A stretch of 64,000 nucleotides of DNA from Azospirillum cavernae (GTDB lineage Bacteria; Pseudomonadota; Alphaproteobacteria; Azospirillales; Azospirillaceae), in assembly GCF_003590795.1 (NCBI RefSeq), contig NZ_QYUL01000002.1, forward strand, positions 1,729,001 to 1,793,000, given 5' to 3'. This document shows positions 26,880 through 36,264 of the stretch, piece after piece. Within the stretch, counting starts at the first letter, position 1, and each line of letters begins with the position of its first letter. A program made the translations under genes and the position numbers. Below the pieces are notes generated by a model. The model saw only the letters and a list, made by a program, of their open reading frames with translations, was not told the DNA's origin and did not search any database.

Positions 26880-26898
26880 CGCGGCGGAGGGGCGCTTT
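26867..26898 (+). terminator. Terminator overlapping the stop of the CDF-like gene
   Basis: Stem 26870-26876/26881-26887 (extended by CCC/GGG with one bulge), 4-nt loop containing the TGA stop, then cgctttt. Confidence 0.65.
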
Positions 26899-26911
26899 TC
26901 AGAGTTTTGCT

Positions 26912-27880
26912 TTATCGGGCGAGCCAGGGGGCTTCGGTCCACAGCGCGCGGAAATCATCGTCGCCCGCCCGCAGCTCCGTGGCGAAGGTGACAGGATCGA
27001 GCACGCGCAGGGGCTGGAAGGTGTCCTCGGCGATCTTGCGGAATCCTGGATCGTTGGCGGCCTTGGTGATGGCGTCGACCAGTTTGGTCTTCACCTCATC
27101 CGAAAGGTCCTGGGGCGCGGCCAAGCCGCGCATCGATCCCATGACGATGTTGTAGCCCTGCTCCTGAAAGGTCGGCACGTTTGGCGCCATCGGCGAGCGG
27201 GCGGCGGCCATCACCCCCAAAACACGCACCGGGTCTGATTGCACCCCACGCAGCGCTTCGGCGATGTTGGTGGCCGAGGCCGCCGTGTTGCCGTTCAGCA
27301 TGGCGCGGTAATTGTCGATGCTGGTGGTGAAGGGAATGTGCAGGAATTGCGCCTTGGACTGGCGTTGCAGGGCCAAAATGGCGAGGTGATCGTCCGACCC
27401 GACGCCAGTGGACGCGATGCTGACCTTCAGCGGATTGGCCTTGGCGTGGGCGACGAGATCGGCCAGCGTTTTGTAAGGGCTGTCGTTGCGCACGATGAGG
27501 ACGCCGGGATCGTCGATGATGTTCACCAGCGGCGTCAGCCGGTCGAGCGTGAAGCGCGCCCGCCGCTCAATGGGGATGGTCTGGATCGTCGGCGTGTTGA
27601 TGAAGCCGATGGTGTAGCCGTCGGGTTTGGCGTCCGCCAGCGCGGCAAAGCCGATTTCACCACCCGCGCCCGGCTTGTTCACCGTGATGACGCGGGCGCC
27701 CGGACCCAGATGCTTTTCAATGAAGGGAGCCAAGCTGCGCGCCGTGATGTCGGTTTGTCCACCGACGCCATAGGCAACGATCATGGTGATGGGCCGTTCC
27801 GGGTAGTCGGCTTTGGCGTGAAACGGCAGAATCGCCAAGGCGCCGGTCAACAGCGCCAAATGACGCAGACGATCACGCAT
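26912..27880 (-). CDS. Bug-family (TctC-like) periplasmic tricarboxylate-type binding protein
   Basis: 322 residues. A signal peptide (LRHLALLTGALAILPFHAKA) precedes the Bug fold: YPERPITMIVAYGVGGQTDITARSL, VNKPGAGGEIGFAALADAKPDGYTIG and a conserved DDP in IIDDPGVLIV. Such proteins capture organic acids or related ligands for TctAB transporters or for sensing. No tctA/tctB genes are nearby, so it is an orphan. It converges on the CDF-like gene and is divergent to the trp leader. Confidence 0.9.
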   Translation of the reverse strand: MRDRLRHLALLTGALAILPFHAKADYPERPITMIVAYGVGGQTDITARSLAPFIEKHLGPGARVITVNKPGAGGEIGFAALADAKPDGYTIGFINTPTIQTIPIERRARFTLDRLTPLVNIIDDPGVLIVRNDSPYKTLADLVAHAKANPLKVSIASTGVGSDDHLAILALQRQSKAQFLHIPFTTSIDNYRAMLNGNTAASATNIAEALRGVQSDPVRVLGVMAAARSPMAPNVPTFQEQGYNIVMGSMRGLAAPQDLSDEVKTKLVDAITKAANDPGFRKIAEDTFQPLRVLDPVTFATELRAGDDDFRALWTEAPWLAR

Positions 27881-28066
27881 TCTCAGCCCCCCATCCTTAC
27901 AGGAACAGAGTTCCTATAATTTGCAGCGATTTTTACGATTATAGTCACCTGACAAAATTTTGTGCATTAAATTTAAATGCGGTAACTGAGACGTCGCCCT
28001 CTGGCATCCCTTTGGTGGTGGTGGTTCGATTATCCTCGCGCCGCTTCTGCATGCGGGAAATCAAAT

Positions 28067-28137
28067 GTCCGGCTTTGTTCCCATTTCAGGCAATTTCCCG
28101 ACCGACACCCGCAAATTTTCTTATCACAAAGCCGGAC
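28067..28137. repeat. 12-bp inverted repeat with 47-bp spacer upstream of trpL
   Basis: GTCCGGCTTTGT (28067-28078) and ACAAAGCCGGAC (28126-28137) are perfect inverted copies in the 378-bp divergent region 27881-28258. The rest of that region is AT-rich near 27910-27990 and shows no gene. Confidence 0.5.
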
Positions 28138-28221
28138 GGCGGCGGCGGAGCGTCACCAAGATGTTGCCAATCTGACATCTGCCGCGCGTTCGATTCGGGC
28201 GCGCTGCAATTTGAACGGGCC

Positions 28222-28249
28222 TTGACAATCCCGGCGGGGTTGTGGCGAA
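28222..28249 (+). promoter_or_regulatory. Probable trp operon promoter
   Basis: TTGACA at 28222-28227 is a consensus -35. A -10 in the usual window is weak (ggcgaa, 28244-28249). It lies directly before the leader peptide, as expected for an attenuated trp operon. Confidence 0.45.
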
Positions 28250-28258
28250 GTGTTTGCC

Positions 28259-28309
28259 ATGAACACGTCCTCGCTCCTCCTGTCGCGTCGTTGGTGGCGG
28301 CCCGTTTAG
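28259..28309 (+). CDS. trpL: Tryptophan leader peptide
   Basis: 16 codons, ATG to TAG, encoding MNTSSLLLSRRWWRPV with tandem Trp codons (TGG TGG, 28292-28297). It lies 166 bp before the trpE(G) start and upstream of a strong terminator (28356-28387). Ribosome stalling at the Trp codons under tryptophan limitation should favour an antiterminator and let transcription enter trpE(G). This arrangement is established for TrpE(G) of Azospirillum and rhizobia. Too short to be found by length-based gene calling. Confidence 0.92.
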   Translation: MNTSSLLLSRRWWRPV

Positions 28310-28355
28310 ATCGGGTCGGCCAGAACCACGCGTGCGTTTGAGCGCACCATGAACC

Positions 28356-28387
28356 AAAGGCCGCCCGGTGTTACCGGGGCGGCCTTT
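28356..28387 (+). terminator. trp attenuator terminator
   Basis: GC-rich stem (arms 28356-28369 and 28373-28387, one bulged C), 3-nt loop, ending in TTTTT at 28384-28388. The segment 28298-28345 between the Trp codons and this hairpin can supply the competing pairings. Confidence 0.88.
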
Positions 28388-28474
28388 TTCGTGGGAACGA
28401 AAAGCACAAGGGTACGAACGGGAACTCCGGGTGGCGTCGATCGCCAGAACCACCGCCCCCCGGAGACGCCACCG

Positions 28475-30697
28475 ATGTTCGCTCCCGATCTTTTCCTTGC
28501 CGATCCCCGCCATCTTGATTCGTTGAGCTACCAGACCGGCGGCGGGCTGGCCGTGACCCGGCAAAGCGCGCCGCTGCCGCCCCAAAACGCGCTGGATCCG
28601 TTGATCACGGCTCTGGACACGCGGCGGGGCCTGCTGCTGTCCAGCGGGGTGGAGGCGCCGGGCCGTTACCGCCGCCACGCGTTGGGCTTCGTCGATCCGC
28701 CGCTGGCGGTCACGGCACGTGGGCGGACGGTGCGAATCGACGCGCTGAACGAGCGCGGCCGGGTGTTGCTGCCCGCCCTGTTCCGCGCGTTGGATGGGTT
28801 GGACGCGCTGGTCGGGGTGGAGCAAGCGCCGGGTCGGCTTACGGCGCTGACCCGCAAGGCCGCCGGGCCGTTCCCCGAGGAGGAGCGCAGCCGTCAACCC
28901 TCGGTGTTTTCCGTGCTGCGCGCCTTGATCGGGCTGTTTTCCGCGCCGGACGACCCGTTTCTCGGCCTGTATGGCGCGTTCGGCTATGATTTGACCTTCC
29001 AGTTCGAGCCGATCCGCCTGCGGCTGGAGCGGCCCGACGACCAGCGCGATCTGGTGCTGTATCTGCCCGACGAGCTGGTCGCGCTCGACCCCGCCGCCGG
29101 GGTGGCCCGTTGTTTCCGCTACGACTTCACGGTCGATGGCGTCAGCACGCAGGGGCTGCCCCGCAGCGGGCGCGCCCATCCCTACCGCCCCGACACCAAC
29201 GCGGCGGCGGAGGCGGACCACGCGCCGGGCGATTATCAGCGGGTGGTGGAAACCGCCAAGGCCGCCTTCCGGCGCGGCGATCTGTTCGAGGTGGTGCCCG
29301 GCCAGACCTTCGCCGAACCCTGCGCCGACAGCCCGGCCACGGTGTTCCGCCGCCTGCGCGCCGCCAACCCGGCCCCCTATGAGGCGCTGGTCAATCTGGG
29401 GCAGGGCGAGTTTCTCGTCGCCGCCAGCCCGGAAATGTATGTGCGGGTCGGCGCGGCGAACGGCGGTGGGGCGGGGCGGGTGGAGACCTGCCCGATTTCC
29501 GGCACCGTGGCGCGCGGGGCCGACGCGCTGGGCGATTCGGCGCAAATCCTGACGCTGCTGAACTCGGCCAAGGACGCGGCGGAGTTGACCATGTGCACCG
29601 ACGTGGACCGCAACGACAAGGCGCGGGTGTGCGAGCCGGGATCGGTGCGGGTGATCGGACGGCGGATGATCGAGCTGTATTCCCGCCTGATCCACACCGT
29701 CGATCACGTCGAAGGGCGGTTGCGCGGCGGTTTTGACGCGCTGGACGCCTTTCTCACCCACACCTGGGCGGTGACGGTGACGGGCGCGCCCAAGCGTTGG
29801 GCCATGCAGTTTCTGGAGGACAACGAGAAATCGCCGCGCCGCTGGTATGGCGGGGCCTTTGGCCGCCTTGGCTTCGACGGCGGCATGGACACCGGCCTGA
29901 CGCTGCGCACCATCCGCATGATGGACGGCGTCGCCTTCATCCGCGCCGGAGCCACCCTGTTGGCCGACAGCGACCCCGACGCCGAGGACGCCGAATGCCG
30001 TCTGAAGGCCGCCGCCTTCCGCGACGCTGTGCGGGGAGTCGCCCTGGAATTGCGCGTGATGGCCAAACCGGCGGCGGCGCGGAGCGGGCAGGGCAAACGG
30101 GTGCTGCTGGTCGATCACGACGACAGTTTCGTCCACACGCTGGGCGACTATTTCCGCCAGACCGGAGCGGAGGTGACGACGCTGCGCCACAGCCACGCGC
30201 GGGCGGCTCTGCGCGCCGATCCGCCCGATCTTCTGGTGCTGTCGCCAGGGCCGGGGCGGCCCAGCGATTTCGACGTCGCCGGAACCATGGCGGCGGCGCT
30301 GGAGTTGGGCGTGCCGGTGTTCGGCGTCTGTCTGGGGCTGCAAGGAATCGCCGAGGGGTTCGGCGGGACGCTGGACGTGGCCGAGCCGATGCACGGCAAG
30401 GCGTCAACCCTGCGGGCGCTGGGGGGAGGGCGGCTGTTCGACGGTTTGCCCGACCGTTTGCGGGTGGGCCGCTATCATTCTTTGGTCGCCCGCCGCGACA
30501 CGCTGCCCGCCGTCTTGCAGGTGACGGCGGAAACCGACGATGGCCGCGTCATGGCGCTGGAACACCGGAGCTTGCCGGTGGCCGCCGTGCAATTCCACCC
30601 CGAATCCATCCTGACTCTGGAGGGCGGGCATGGCTTGGCGCTGATCGGCAACGTGATGGCCCGGCTGGCCGGGCGGGCGGTGGCGAAGGCGGCGTGA
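28475..30697 (+). CDS. trpE(G): Anthranilate synthase, fused TrpE-TrpG
   Basis: 740 residues from ATG 28475 (GGAG 10 nt upstream). The frame is open from 28349, but that ATG lies just before the attenuator. Makes anthranilate from chorismate and glutamine, the first step of tryptophan synthesis. Residues about 1-520 are the TrpE half, with the chorismate-binding core (YQRVVETAKAAFRRGDLFEVV, CPISGTVARG, LCTDVDRND-like, WAVTVTGAPKRWA). Residues about 540-735 are a class I glutamine amidotransferase, with LLVDHDDSFVHTLGDY, the nucleophile in GVCLGLQG, and FHPES. Regulated by the leader and attenuator upstream. Confidence 0.96.
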   Translation: MFAPDLFLADPRHLDSLSYQTGGGLAVTRQSAPLPPQNALDPLITALDTRRGLLLSSGVEAPGRYRRHALGFVDPPLAVTARGRTVRIDALNERGRVLLPALFRALDGLDALVGVEQAPGRLTALTRKAAGPFPEEERSRQPSVFSVLRALIGLFSAPDDPFLGLYGAFGYDLTFQFEPIRLRLERPDDQRDLVLYLPDELVALDPAAGVARCFRYDFTVDGVSTQGLPRSGRAHPYRPDTNAAAEADHAPGDYQRVVETAKAAFRRGDLFEVVPGQTFAEPCADSPATVFRRLRAANPAPYEALVNLGQGEFLVAASPEMYVRVGAANGGGAGRVETCPISGTVARGADALGDSAQILTLLNSAKDAAELTMCTDVDRNDKARVCEPGSVRVIGRRMIELYSRLIHTVDHVEGRLRGGFDALDAFLTHTWAVTVTGAPKRWAMQFLEDNEKSPRRWYGGAFGRLGFDGGMDTGLTLRTIRMMDGVAFIRAGATLLADSDPDAEDAECRLKAAAFRDAVRGVALELRVMAKPAAARSGQGKRVLLVDHDDSFVHTLGDYFRQTGAEVTTLRHSHARAALRADPPDLLVLSPGPGRPSDFDVAGTMAAALELGVPVFGVCLGLQGIAEGFGGTLDVAEPMHGKASTLRALGGGRLFDGLPDRLRVGRYHSLVARRDTLPAVLQVTAETDDGRVMALEHRSLPVAAVQFHPESILTLEGGHGLALIGNVMARLAGRAVAKAA

Positions 30698-30716
30698 AAA
30701 GCGGGTTGCAAGAGAG

Positions 30717-30734
30717 GGGGCGCGCGGGCGCCCC
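30717..30734. terminator. Hairpin between convergent trpE(G) and gapR
   Basis: 7-bp GC stem 30717-30723/30728-30734 with a 4-nt loop, abutting the gapR stop. T-tracts are poor on both sides. Confidence 0.45.
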
Positions 30735-30983
30735 TTACTCCACCATTCCCAAGGCTTCCTTGTAGAGGTCGAGCAGGGCTTCCTGCTCCTGGCGGTCGGC
30801 CTTGTCCATTTTGCGCAGACGGATGATCTGGCGGATGATCTTGGTGTCGAAGCCGGTGCCTTTGGCTTCGGCGTAGACCTCCTTGACGTCCTCTTGCAGA
30901 CCCTTCTTTTCCTCTTCCAGGCGCTCGATGCGCTCGACAAAGGATTTCAGACGGTCCGCCGCAATGCCGCCGACATCGGACAT
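30735..30983 (-). CDS. gapR: GapR-like nucleoid protein (DUF2312)
   Basis: 82 residues, almost entirely helical: DRLKSFVERIERLEEEKKGL, then VYAEAKGTGFDTKIIRQIIRLRKM. This is the DUF2312/GapR signature. In Caulobacter GapR is an essential tetrameric clamp that binds overtwisted DNA ahead of forks and polymerases and stimulates type II topoisomerases. Length is close to the family norm. The 390-bp region upstream is shared with the pnt operon. Confidence 0.9.
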   Translation of the reverse strand: MSDVGGIAADRLKSFVERIERLEEEKKGLQEDVKEVYAEAKGTGFDTKIIRQIIRLRKMDKADRQEQEALLDLYKEALGMVE

Positions 30984-31373
30984 GGAAACCTCACCACAAG
31001 AAAGAGAACATTTGGGAACGGGGCGGGACGATATCGGCGGGCGGCGGGAATGGCAAGCGGGCGATTCCGTGGGGCTGCCGGGCGTTGCCGAGGGGAGAGC
31101 GATTCACGGTCTGCGGCGCAGCGTCACGCCGCGTGGCGGGATACGGTGGAGCAATAGAACAGCGGGTTCATGTGTTGCCCGGTTTCTTGTTTCTTCGGAA
31201 ACAATGCTACTTACGGCCAACACAGCCATTCTCTTTGTTGCGACGCGGTGAATTGGCTGGTAGTACCATCACAGTGTTTGACTTCACAAGGTCAGACAAA
31301 TCCGGCATGTGTACGCGTCGTCTAAGCCGATGACCCGGGAATCGGCGTATTTGAGGCAGGGGAGTTGGACATA
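30984..31373. promoter_or_regulatory. 390-bp divergent region of gapR and pnt with hairpin and dyad
   Basis: No gene seen. TTGTTTC-TTCG-GAAACAA (31187-31204) forms a hairpin closed by C-G around a UUCG tetraloop, a very stable RNA fold. TGTTTGAC (31275-31282) and GTCAGACA (31291-31298) form a 7-of-8 inverted repeat with an 8-bp spacer, 76 bp before pntAA, overlapping a TTGACT (31278-31283). Confidence 0.45.
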
Positions 31374-32528
<1,155 letters not shown>

Positions 32529-32553
32529 TTGGGACGCCCCAGGAGAGACATCA

Positions 32554-32973
32554 ATGGATCAGACACAACTGACCGCCCGCATCGCCGAGTTGAAGGCCAA
32601 TCTGGCGGCGCTTGGCCAGCAGGCCGACCTGTTGGCCGCCCAGGTCGCCAACGCGGCGCACCCCGCCGCCGAGGCCGCCGGTGGTCATGGCAACTTCTTC
32701 GTCACCGGCCTGACCGTTCTCGTGCTGGCCTGCTTCGTCGGCTATTACGTGGTGTGGCGCGTCACGCCCGCCCTGCATTCGCCGCTGATGGCCGTCACCA
32801 ACGCCGTCTCGTCGGTCATCATCGTCGGCGCGCTGATCGCCGCCGGTCCCGCCGAGTTCGGTTTTTCCAAGCTGTTGGGCTTCCTGGCCGTCATTCTGGC
32901 CAGCGTCAACATCTTCGGCGGCTTCCTGGTGACGCAGCGCATGCTCTCCATGTTCAAGAAGAAGGGCAAGTAA
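32554..32973 (+). CDS. pntAB: NAD(P) transhydrogenase subunit alpha 2 (membrane domain)
   Basis: 139 residues from ATG 32554 (AGGAGAG upstream); the open frame reaches back into pntAA but without an RBS. After a helical, Ala/Gln-rich N-terminus come three or four helices ([64 protein letters not shown]) that form part of the proton channel with PntB. Confidence 0.95.
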   Translation: MDQTQLTARIAELKANLAALGQQADLLAAQVANAAHPAAEAAGGHGNFFVTGLTVLVLACFVGYYVVWRVTPALHSPLMAVTNAVSSVIIVGALIAAGPAEFGFSKLLGFLAVILASVNIFGGFLVTQRMLSMFKKKGK

Positions 32974-32977
32974 AACC

Positions 32978-34378
32978 ATGGAAACCTTGTCCGCTCTTCT
33001 CTATCTGGTCGCGTCGATCTGCTTCATCATGGCGTTGCGCGGCCTGTCCAGCCCGGAAACTTCGCGTCAGGGCAACATCTACGGCATGGTCGGCATGACC
33101 ATCGCCATCCTGACCACGCTGGCCTCGCCCATCGTCCAATCCTATTGGCTGATCGTGCTGGGCGTCGCCATCGGCGGGGCCATCGGCTACGTCGTCGCCA
33201 AGAAGATCGAGATGACGGCCCTGCCGCAGCTCGTCGCCGCCTTCCACTCGCTGGTCGGTCTGGCCGCCGTCTTCGTGGCGCTCGCCGCCTTCTACTCGCC
33301 GGAGGCCTACGGCATCGGCTCCGCCGGGGCCATCGCCAAGGGGTCGTTGATCGAAATGGCGCTTGGCGCCGCCGTCGGCGCGATCACCTTCACCGGCTCC
33401 ATCGTCGCCTTCGCCAAGCTGCAAGGGCTGGTGACGGGCAAGCCGCTGGTCTTCCCGATGCAGCACCCGCTGAACGCGGCGCTGGGCGTGTTGAGCGTGC
33501 TGTTGATCGTCTGGCTGGTCCAGTCGAACGCGACCGCCGCCATGTGGCTCATCATCATCGCGGCGCTGGCGCTCGGCTTCCTGTTGATCCTGCCGATCGG
33601 CGGGGCCGACATGCCGGTCGTCATCTCGATGCTGAACAGCTATTCGGGTTGGGCGGCCTGCGGCATCGGCTTCACCCTGCAAAACAACCTGCTCATCATC
33701 ACCGGCGCGCTGGTGGGATCGTCGGGCGCGATTCTGTCCTACATCATGTGCAAGGGCATGAACCGCTCGATCTTCAACGTCATCCTCGGCGGCTTCGGCG
33801 GCGAGGCGGCGGGCGCGGCGGCGGCGGGCGGCGGCGGCGGGCCGCAAGGTTCGGTCAAGGCCGGTTCGCCGGAAGACGCCGCGTACATCATGAAGAACGC
33901 CCAGTCGGTCATCATCGTGCCCGGCTATGGCATGGCGGTCGCCCAGGCGCAGCACGCCCTGCGCGAAATGGCCGACGTGCTCAAGCATGAGGGCGTTTCG
34001 GTCAAATACGCCATCCACCCCGTCGCGGGCCGCATGCCCGGCCACATGAACGTGCTGCTGGCCGAAGCCAACGTCCCCTATGACGAGGTGTTCGAGCTGG
34101 AGGACATCAACCGCGAGTTCGGCACGGCGGACGTCGCTTTCGTCATTGGCGCCAACGACGTGACCAACCCGGCGGCGAAGACCGATCCGTCCAGCCCGAT
34201 CTACGGCATGCCGATTTTGGATGTGGAAAAGGCCAAGACGGTCTTCTTCATCAAGCGCGGCATGGCCGCCGGTTATGCCGGCGTCGAGAACGAGCTGTTC
34301 TTCCGCCCCAACACCATGATGCTGTTCGGCGACGCCAAGAAAGTCACCGAAGAGGTCGTCAAGGCGATGGACGCCTAA
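32978..34378 (+). CDS. pntB: NAD(P) transhydrogenase subunit beta
   Basis: 466 residues, about nine membrane helices followed by the NADP-binding domain III (from about residue 295: IIVPGYGMAVAQAQHALREMAD, HPVAGRMPGHMNVLLAEANVPYD, FVIGANDVTNPAA). A Gly/Ala-rich linker (GGEAAGAAAAGGGGG) joins the two parts. Completes the proton-translocating transhydrogenase that makes NADPH at the expense of the proton gradient. It begins 4 bp after pntAB. Confidence 0.96.
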   Translation: METLSALLYLVASICFIMALRGLSSPETSRQGNIYGMVGMTIAILTTLASPIVQSYWLIVLGVAIGGAIGYVVAKKIEMTALPQLVAAFHSLVGLAAVFVALAAFYSPEAYGIGSAGAIAKGSLIEMALGAAVGAITFTGSIVAFAKLQGLVTGKPLVFPMQHPLNAALGVLSVLLIVWLVQSNATAAMWLIIIAALALGFLLILPIGGADMPVVISMLNSYSGWAACGIGFTLQNNLLIITGALVGSSGAILSYIMCKGMNRSIFNVILGGFGGEAAGAAAAGGGGGPQGSVKAGSPEDAAYIMKNAQSVIIVPGYGMAVAQAQHALREMADVLKHEGVSVKYAIHPVAGRMPGHMNVLLAEANVPYDEVFELEDINREFGTADVAFVIGANDVTNPAAKTDPSSPIYGMPILDVEKAKTVFFIKRGMAAGYAGVENELFFRPNTMMLFGDAKKVTEEVVKAMDA

Positions 34379-34413
34379 CAGGGCTTCTCCGTCTGACGAG
34401 ATTTGCCGGAACG

Positions 34414-34446
34414 GGCGCGAGGGGCTAGGCTCCTCGCGCCTTTTTT
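34414..34446 (+). terminator. Rho-independent terminator of the pnt operon
   Basis: Long GC stem (34414-34424 with 34430-34440), short loop, then TTTTTT at 34441-34446. Confidence 0.92.
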
Positions 34447-34479
34447 GCGTCAGAACCAATCCATTGGGAGTTTTCCGCC

Positions 34480-34767
34480 ATGCCCGCCTATGTGATCGCC
34501 GACGTCCGCATCACCGACAGTGTCGCTTACGAGCGTTACAAGACGCTGACGCCGAACGCCATCGCCAAGAATGGCGGGCGTTTCCTGAGCCGGGGCGGCC
34601 AGACCGAGGTGTTGGAAGGCGGCTGGGAGCCGGGCCGCGTGGTGATCCTGGAATTTCCCGACTACGCCGCCGCCAAGGCCTTTTACGACAGCCCCGAGTA
34701 TCGCGAGGCGCGGGAGGCGCGCAAGGACGCCGCCGATTTCAAGATGCTCGTCGTGGATGGGCTGTGA
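34480..34767 (+). CDS. DUF1330 family protein
   Basis: 95 residues, typical for DUF1330, a dimeric ferredoxin-like alpha+beta barrel fold. PAYVIADVRITDSVAYERYK at the start and RVVILEFPDYAAAKAFYDSPEYREA in the second half match the family. GGAG lies 10-15 nt before the ATG. It is transcribed alone after the pnt terminator. No enzymatic activity is established for the family. Confidence 0.88.
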   Translation: MPAYVIADVRITDSVAYERYKTLTPNAIAKNGGRFLSRGGQTEVLEGGWEPGRVVILEFPDYAAAKAFYDSPEYREAREARKDAADFKMLVVDGL

Positions 34768-34885
34768 AAGTGGGGCTGTGAAGGCGGGCGCGCTGTGACG
34801 CCGCACGGTTACGTTCGGTTACACAAAGCCGCCCATCGCGACACACACGGGACACACCGCTCCGTTAGAGCTTGAGGCCATGCAA

Positions 34886-34930
34886 CGACCCGGCGGAACG
34901 GCTCCGCCGGGTCGGCCCTCAAGCGGAGCC
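34886..34930 (+). promoter_or_regulatory. Hairpin able to switch with RBS-sequestering pairing
   Basis: A perfect 12-bp stem (34886-34897/34903-34914) precedes a small ORF. Part of its 3' arm, GGCTCCGC (34900-34907), is also perfectly complementary to GCGGAGCC (34923-34930), which contains the GGAG Shine-Dalgarno of the ORF at 34938. The two pairings exclude each other. The 34768-34885 stretch holds no other feature I can support. Confidence 0.4.
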
Positions 34931-34937
34931 GCCGATC

Positions 34938-35066
34938 ATGGATGAGTTAGACGAGACCGCGCCGGTCGAGATGCAGATCAGCCTGTGGACCCGTGTGATG
35001 TGCTGCGTTCTGCTGTTCGGCCTGTGGCTGTGCGCCACCTCGATCTTTTTGTTGACCGAGGTGTGA
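34938..35066 (+). CDS. Small single-pass membrane protein
   Basis: 42 residues from ATG 34938 (GGAG 9 nt upstream); the frame extends to 34872 but over the hairpin. An acidic N-terminus (MDELDETAP) is followed by one hydrophobic helix (LWTRVMCCVLLFGLWLCATSIFLL). I do not recognise a family. Length and layout resemble small inner-membrane regulators or accessory subunits. Convergent with panB, 22 bp away. Confidence 0.5.
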   Translation: MDELDETAPVEMQISLWTRVMCCVLLFGLWLCATSIFLLTEV

Positions 35067-35088
35067 GCGCAGCCAAGCCCCGCCGGAC

Positions 35089-35928
35089 TTACGCGTTGGT
35101 GGTCGCGGGCTTTTTGACGCCGAAGCAATGCTCCGGGCCGGGGAAGCTGCGGGCGCGGACCTCGGCGGCGTAGCTTGCGACCGCCTGGGTGACGGTGTCT
35201 GCCAATTCGGCGTAGCGCTTGACGAATTTCGGCTGGAACTGGCCGAACAACCCCAGCATGTCGTCCGTCACCAGCACTTGGCCGTCGCAGGCGGGCGAGC
35301 CGCCGATGCCGATGGTCGGGACCGCGACCTCTTCGGTGATGCGGCGGGCCAGCGGCTCCATGATCGCTTCCAGCACCAGGGAGAAGGCCCCGGCCTCGGC
35401 GATGGCGCGGGCGTCGGCGACGATTCGCTCCGCCACCGCCGGATCGCGGCCCAACGCCTTGTAGCCGCCCAGCGTGTTGACCGATTGCGGGGTCAGCCCG
35501 ACATGCCCCATCACCGGGATGCCGCGCGCGGTCAGGAAGGCCACCGTTTCGGCCATCTCCAACCCGCCTTCCAGCTTCACCGCCTGCGCGCCGGTTTCCT
35601 GCATCACGCGGGCCGAGGCGCGGAAGGCCGCCTGCGGGCTTTCCTGGTAGCAGCCAAATGGCAGGTCGACGACGACGCACGCCTGTTCGGACGCGCGGAC
35701 CACGGCGGCGCCATGGGCGATCATCATGTCGAGCGAGACCGGCAGCGTGCTGTCCAGCCCATAAACCACCATGCCCAGCGAGTCGCCGACCAGCAGCAGA
35801 TCGACATGCTGGTCGAGCAGGCGGGCCATCGGGGCGGTGTAGGCGGTCAGGCAGACGATTGGCTCGCCGCCCTTGCGGGCGCGCAGGTCGGGGGTGGACA
35901 CACGGGTGATCGACTTCGAGGCGCTCAT
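35089..35928 (-). CDS. panB: 3-methyl-2-oxobutanoate hydroxymethyltransferase
   Basis: 279 residues from ATG 35928 (GGAAGGG upstream). Makes ketopantoate from 2-oxoisovalerate and methylenetetrahydrofolate, in pantothenate/CoA synthesis. Seen: [31 protein letters not shown] near the start, the Mg ligand region [41 protein letters not shown] and [19 protein letters not shown]. No panC neighbour. Confidence 0.96.
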   Translation of the reverse strand: MSASKSITRVSTPDLRARKGGEPIVCLTAYTAPMARLLDQHVDLLLVGDSLGMVVYGLDSTLPVSLDMMIAHGAAVVRASEQACVVVDLPFGCYQESPQAAFRASARVMQETGAQAVKLEGGLEMAETVAFLTARGIPVMGHVGLTPQSVNTLGGYKALGRDPAVAERIVADARAIAEAGAFSLVLEAIMEPLARRITEEVAVPTIGIGGSPACDGQVLVTDDMLGLFGQFQPKFVKRYAELADTVTQAVASYAAEVRARSFPGPEHCFGVKKPATTNA

Positions 35929-35987
35929 GACAACCCTTCCGGTGGCAAGGGGGATGGCGGGGATGTTGGGAGTGGCTGCGGCGTATG

Positions 35988-36025
35988 CCCCCTCCCTAAC
36001 CCTCCCCCGCTGGGCGGGAGAGGGG
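35988..36025 (+). repeat. Dispersed GC-rich intergenic repeat, copy 1
   Basis: Core CTAACCCTCCCCCGCT followed by a short variable loop and GGGAGAGGGGA. The pyrimidine-rich left half and purine-rich right half can fold. Forms an inverted pair with copy 2 in the 36-kb intergenic space upstream of panB. Confidence 0.75.
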
Positions 36026-36049
36026 ACGATCATCGTTTCAGACGCTGGC

Positions 36050-36089
36050 TCCCTCTCCCGCGTCAGCGGGGGAGGGCTGGGGAGGGGGC
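36050..36089 (-). repeat. Dispersed GC-rich intergenic repeat, copy 2 (inverted)
   Basis: Reverse-complement relative of copy 1 (ccctctcccgcg, then agcgggggagggctggggag), 24 bp further on. From 36090 to 36238 nothing else is visible. Confidence 0.75.
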
Positions 36090-36238
36090 GTCAAGGCGAC
36101 CGCGCGCCGCAACGAGGCCACTCCAGGGCGCTCAAACGAAACTCCAGACACACCAAAACCGCCCACGCGAAACTTCACGGGACGGTCCAGGTGCAAGACA
36201 CAAAGGGGTCTTGGGCGCGCCGAAACACGCCCATAATC

Positions 36239-36261
36239 ACAGGCGTCCTGACGACGCCTGT
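36239..36261 (-). terminator. Hairpin after rpsU
   Basis: 9-bp perfect stem 36239-36247/36253-36261, 5-nt loop, 3 bp beyond the rpsU stop. The following T-tract is weak (gattat). Confidence 0.55.
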
Positions 36262-36264
36262 CGA

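Noticed and set aside
28349-28474. 42-codon extension of trpE(G) beginning at 28349
   Set aside because: This ATG lies just 5' of the attenuator stem, so the extension would run through the terminator; the TrpE start with a good RBS is at 28475.
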